A stretch of 5,828 nucleotides of DNA, taken from Verrucomicrobiota bacterium (GTDB lineage: Bacteria; Verrucomicrobiota; Verrucomicrobiia; Chthoniobacterales; UBA10450). The position numbers and the translations under genes are program-made. Below, in pieces: positions 5,085 to 5,828 of this stretch (position 1 is its first letter; every line of letters begins with the position of its first letter). The notes beneath the pieces are model-generated. The model was not told the DNA's origin, ran no database searches, and saw nothing but the letters and a program-made list of their open reading frames with translations. The stretch spans positions 1 through 5,828 of the forward strand of contig QHON01000103.1 of assembly GCA_003218815.1 (NCBI GenBank), given 5' to 3'.

Positions 5085-5828
5085 TCACCGAGCCAGCGAT
5101 TCAGCCTTTTCCGGTGCGTCTGGCACTTCCACTTTTAACATTTCTACGCGCAGATAATTCAACACGATTGGCGCAAGGATGAGGCCGGGAATACCCATCA
5201 GTCTTTCGCCAATGATGAGAGCAATCAACGTCAGCCAAACCGGATTCCGAATCCGCTCGCCGATGATTTTGCTGTTTAAGAAATATTCAAGCTTATGAAT
5301 TGCGACGAGAAACACGAGAGCGCCGATCGCCAGCTTCAAAGAAACCGTCAAGGCAAGGAAAACAATGACGGCATTACTGACCAGGTTGCCGACGATGGGC
5401 ACGAGCCCGCAGAGAAATGTGATCGGAATAACAAGCAGCCCATACGGCAGCTGCACAGCGAGAACGAAGATCGCGGTTAACGTTGTATTGATTAGCGAGA
5501 TTGTGATCTGCGCACCCATGACGGTGGCGAAGCTGCGATAGAAATCGCGGAAGCGAGTCGACACCTCATCGCAGCAAATAGAGTAGAGATTGTTCTTCAC
5601 CGGGTGCGTACTCCGGTACGGATCCAAGCCAGTTTTAAAGAACAGACTTACCGCCGCGACAATTCCGATAATAGTAAAAACCAAGGCGGCCGTAGTGCTC
5701 CCGGCAAAATGGGCGACGTTGCGCAAATAATGGGCTTCTTCCTTGAGGGTATCGATCACAACCGCTCGCAGACTCTCGAAATCGGTGAAGGGCAATTCAA
5801 TCTGGCGCTTCTGTGCCCAGGCGCTGGC
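5085..5828 (-). CDS. AI-2E/PerM family membrane protein, N-terminus missing
   Basis: The frame stays open to the right edge, so the start lies outside the window; the TTG at 5793-5795 is only an internal codon. The 247 residues present are the C-terminal two-thirds of a protein usually near 350. Numbering from the edge, hydrophobic segments lie at about 41-65, 103-126, 129-151, 152-177 and 198-225. The family (PF01594) is recognised by FLCGLVPIVGNLVSNAV (138-154), matching the usual IPxVG membrane motif, and by LEYFLNSKIIGERIRNP (180-196) followed by GIPGLILAPIV (212-222), matching the conserved C-terminal block. Members are polytopic inner-membrane proteins; some export autoinducer-2 or act as Na+/H+ antiporters, but most are untested, so the substrate here is not assigned. 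The charged tail PDAPEKAESLAR is cytoplasmic by inference. It converges on the secreted-protein gene and shares its terminator. Confidence 0.88.
   Translation of the reverse strand, partial: ASAWAQKRQIELPFTDFESLRAVVIDTLKEEAHYLRNVAHFAGSTTAALVFTIIGIVAAVSLFFKTGLDPYRSTHPVKNNLYSICCDEVSTRFRDFYRSFATVMGAQITISLINTTLTAIFVLAVQLPYGLLVIPITFLCGLVPIVGNLVSNAVIVFLALTVSLKLAIGALVFLVAIHKLEYFLNSKIIGERIRNPVWLTLIALIIGERLMGIPGLILAPIVLNYLRVEMLKVEVPDAPEKAESLAR

Noticed and set aside
4522..5088. Long minus-strand frames with Gly-Val or Arg-Cys-rich low complexity
   Set aside because: They arise from reading the Pro-Thr-coding hexamer repeat backwards; the plus-strand gene is well supported.
5793..5795. TTG as the start codon of the AI-2E-family protein
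   Set aside because: The frame continues open to the window edge and the family is about 100 residues longer, so the true start lies outside.

Overview
The window looks like chromosomal DNA of a soil bacterium with moderately high GC, most probably a verrucomicrobium of the Chthoniobacterales/Udaeobacter type. This assignment is inference. It rests on the style of the secreted proteins: a His/Tyr/Asp-rich exported protein with a peptidoglycan-binding module, and a large exported protein with a Pro-Thr linker and a C-terminal FN3-like domain. It also rests on the weak or absent Shine-Dalgarno sequences before several genes. An acidobacterium cannot be excluded. I see no tRNA, rRNA, CRISPR array, insertion sequence or phage gene.

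Layout, left to right. (1) The 3' part of a plus-strand gene for an exported peptidoglycan-binding protein enters from the left edge; its frame is open to base 1. (2) Fifty bases later, behind a good ribosome binding site, is the first ~30-codon stub of a short-chain dehydrogenase/reductase with an intact TGxxxGIG nucleotide-binding motif. It ends abruptly against the 3' end of the next gene. (3) A minus-strand soluble PAS sensor histidine kinase of the NtrB/AtoS type, with no response regulator beside it. (4) A 137-base divergent intergenic region with a 19-codon micro-ORF and a candidate promoter. That promoter carries a perfect 6-bp dyad in its spacer and would give a nearly leaderless transcript. 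(5) A small plus-strand secreted protein with a carboxypeptidase-regulatory-like (transthyretin-like) fold. (6) A 261-base leader region with a perfect TTGACA box framed by an imperfect A/T-rich inverted repeat. (7) A 785-residue secreted modular protein: a propeller-like N-terminal region, a cysteine-rich PAN/apple-like domain, a Pro-Thr linker and an FN3-like domain. (8) A bidirectional hairpin terminator. (9) A convergent minus-strand gene for an AI-2E/PerM-family membrane protein, cut by the right edge so that its N-terminus is missing.

The genes do not form an obvious pathway. The plus-strand genes make exported or cell-surface proteins, while the minus-strand genes encode a cytoplasmic sensor kinase and a polytopic membrane protein. 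The observations most worth following are the broken SDR gene at the kinase 3' end, the domain architecture of the 785-residue protein, and the two structured promoter regions. I found no convincing sign of a novel multi-gene system.
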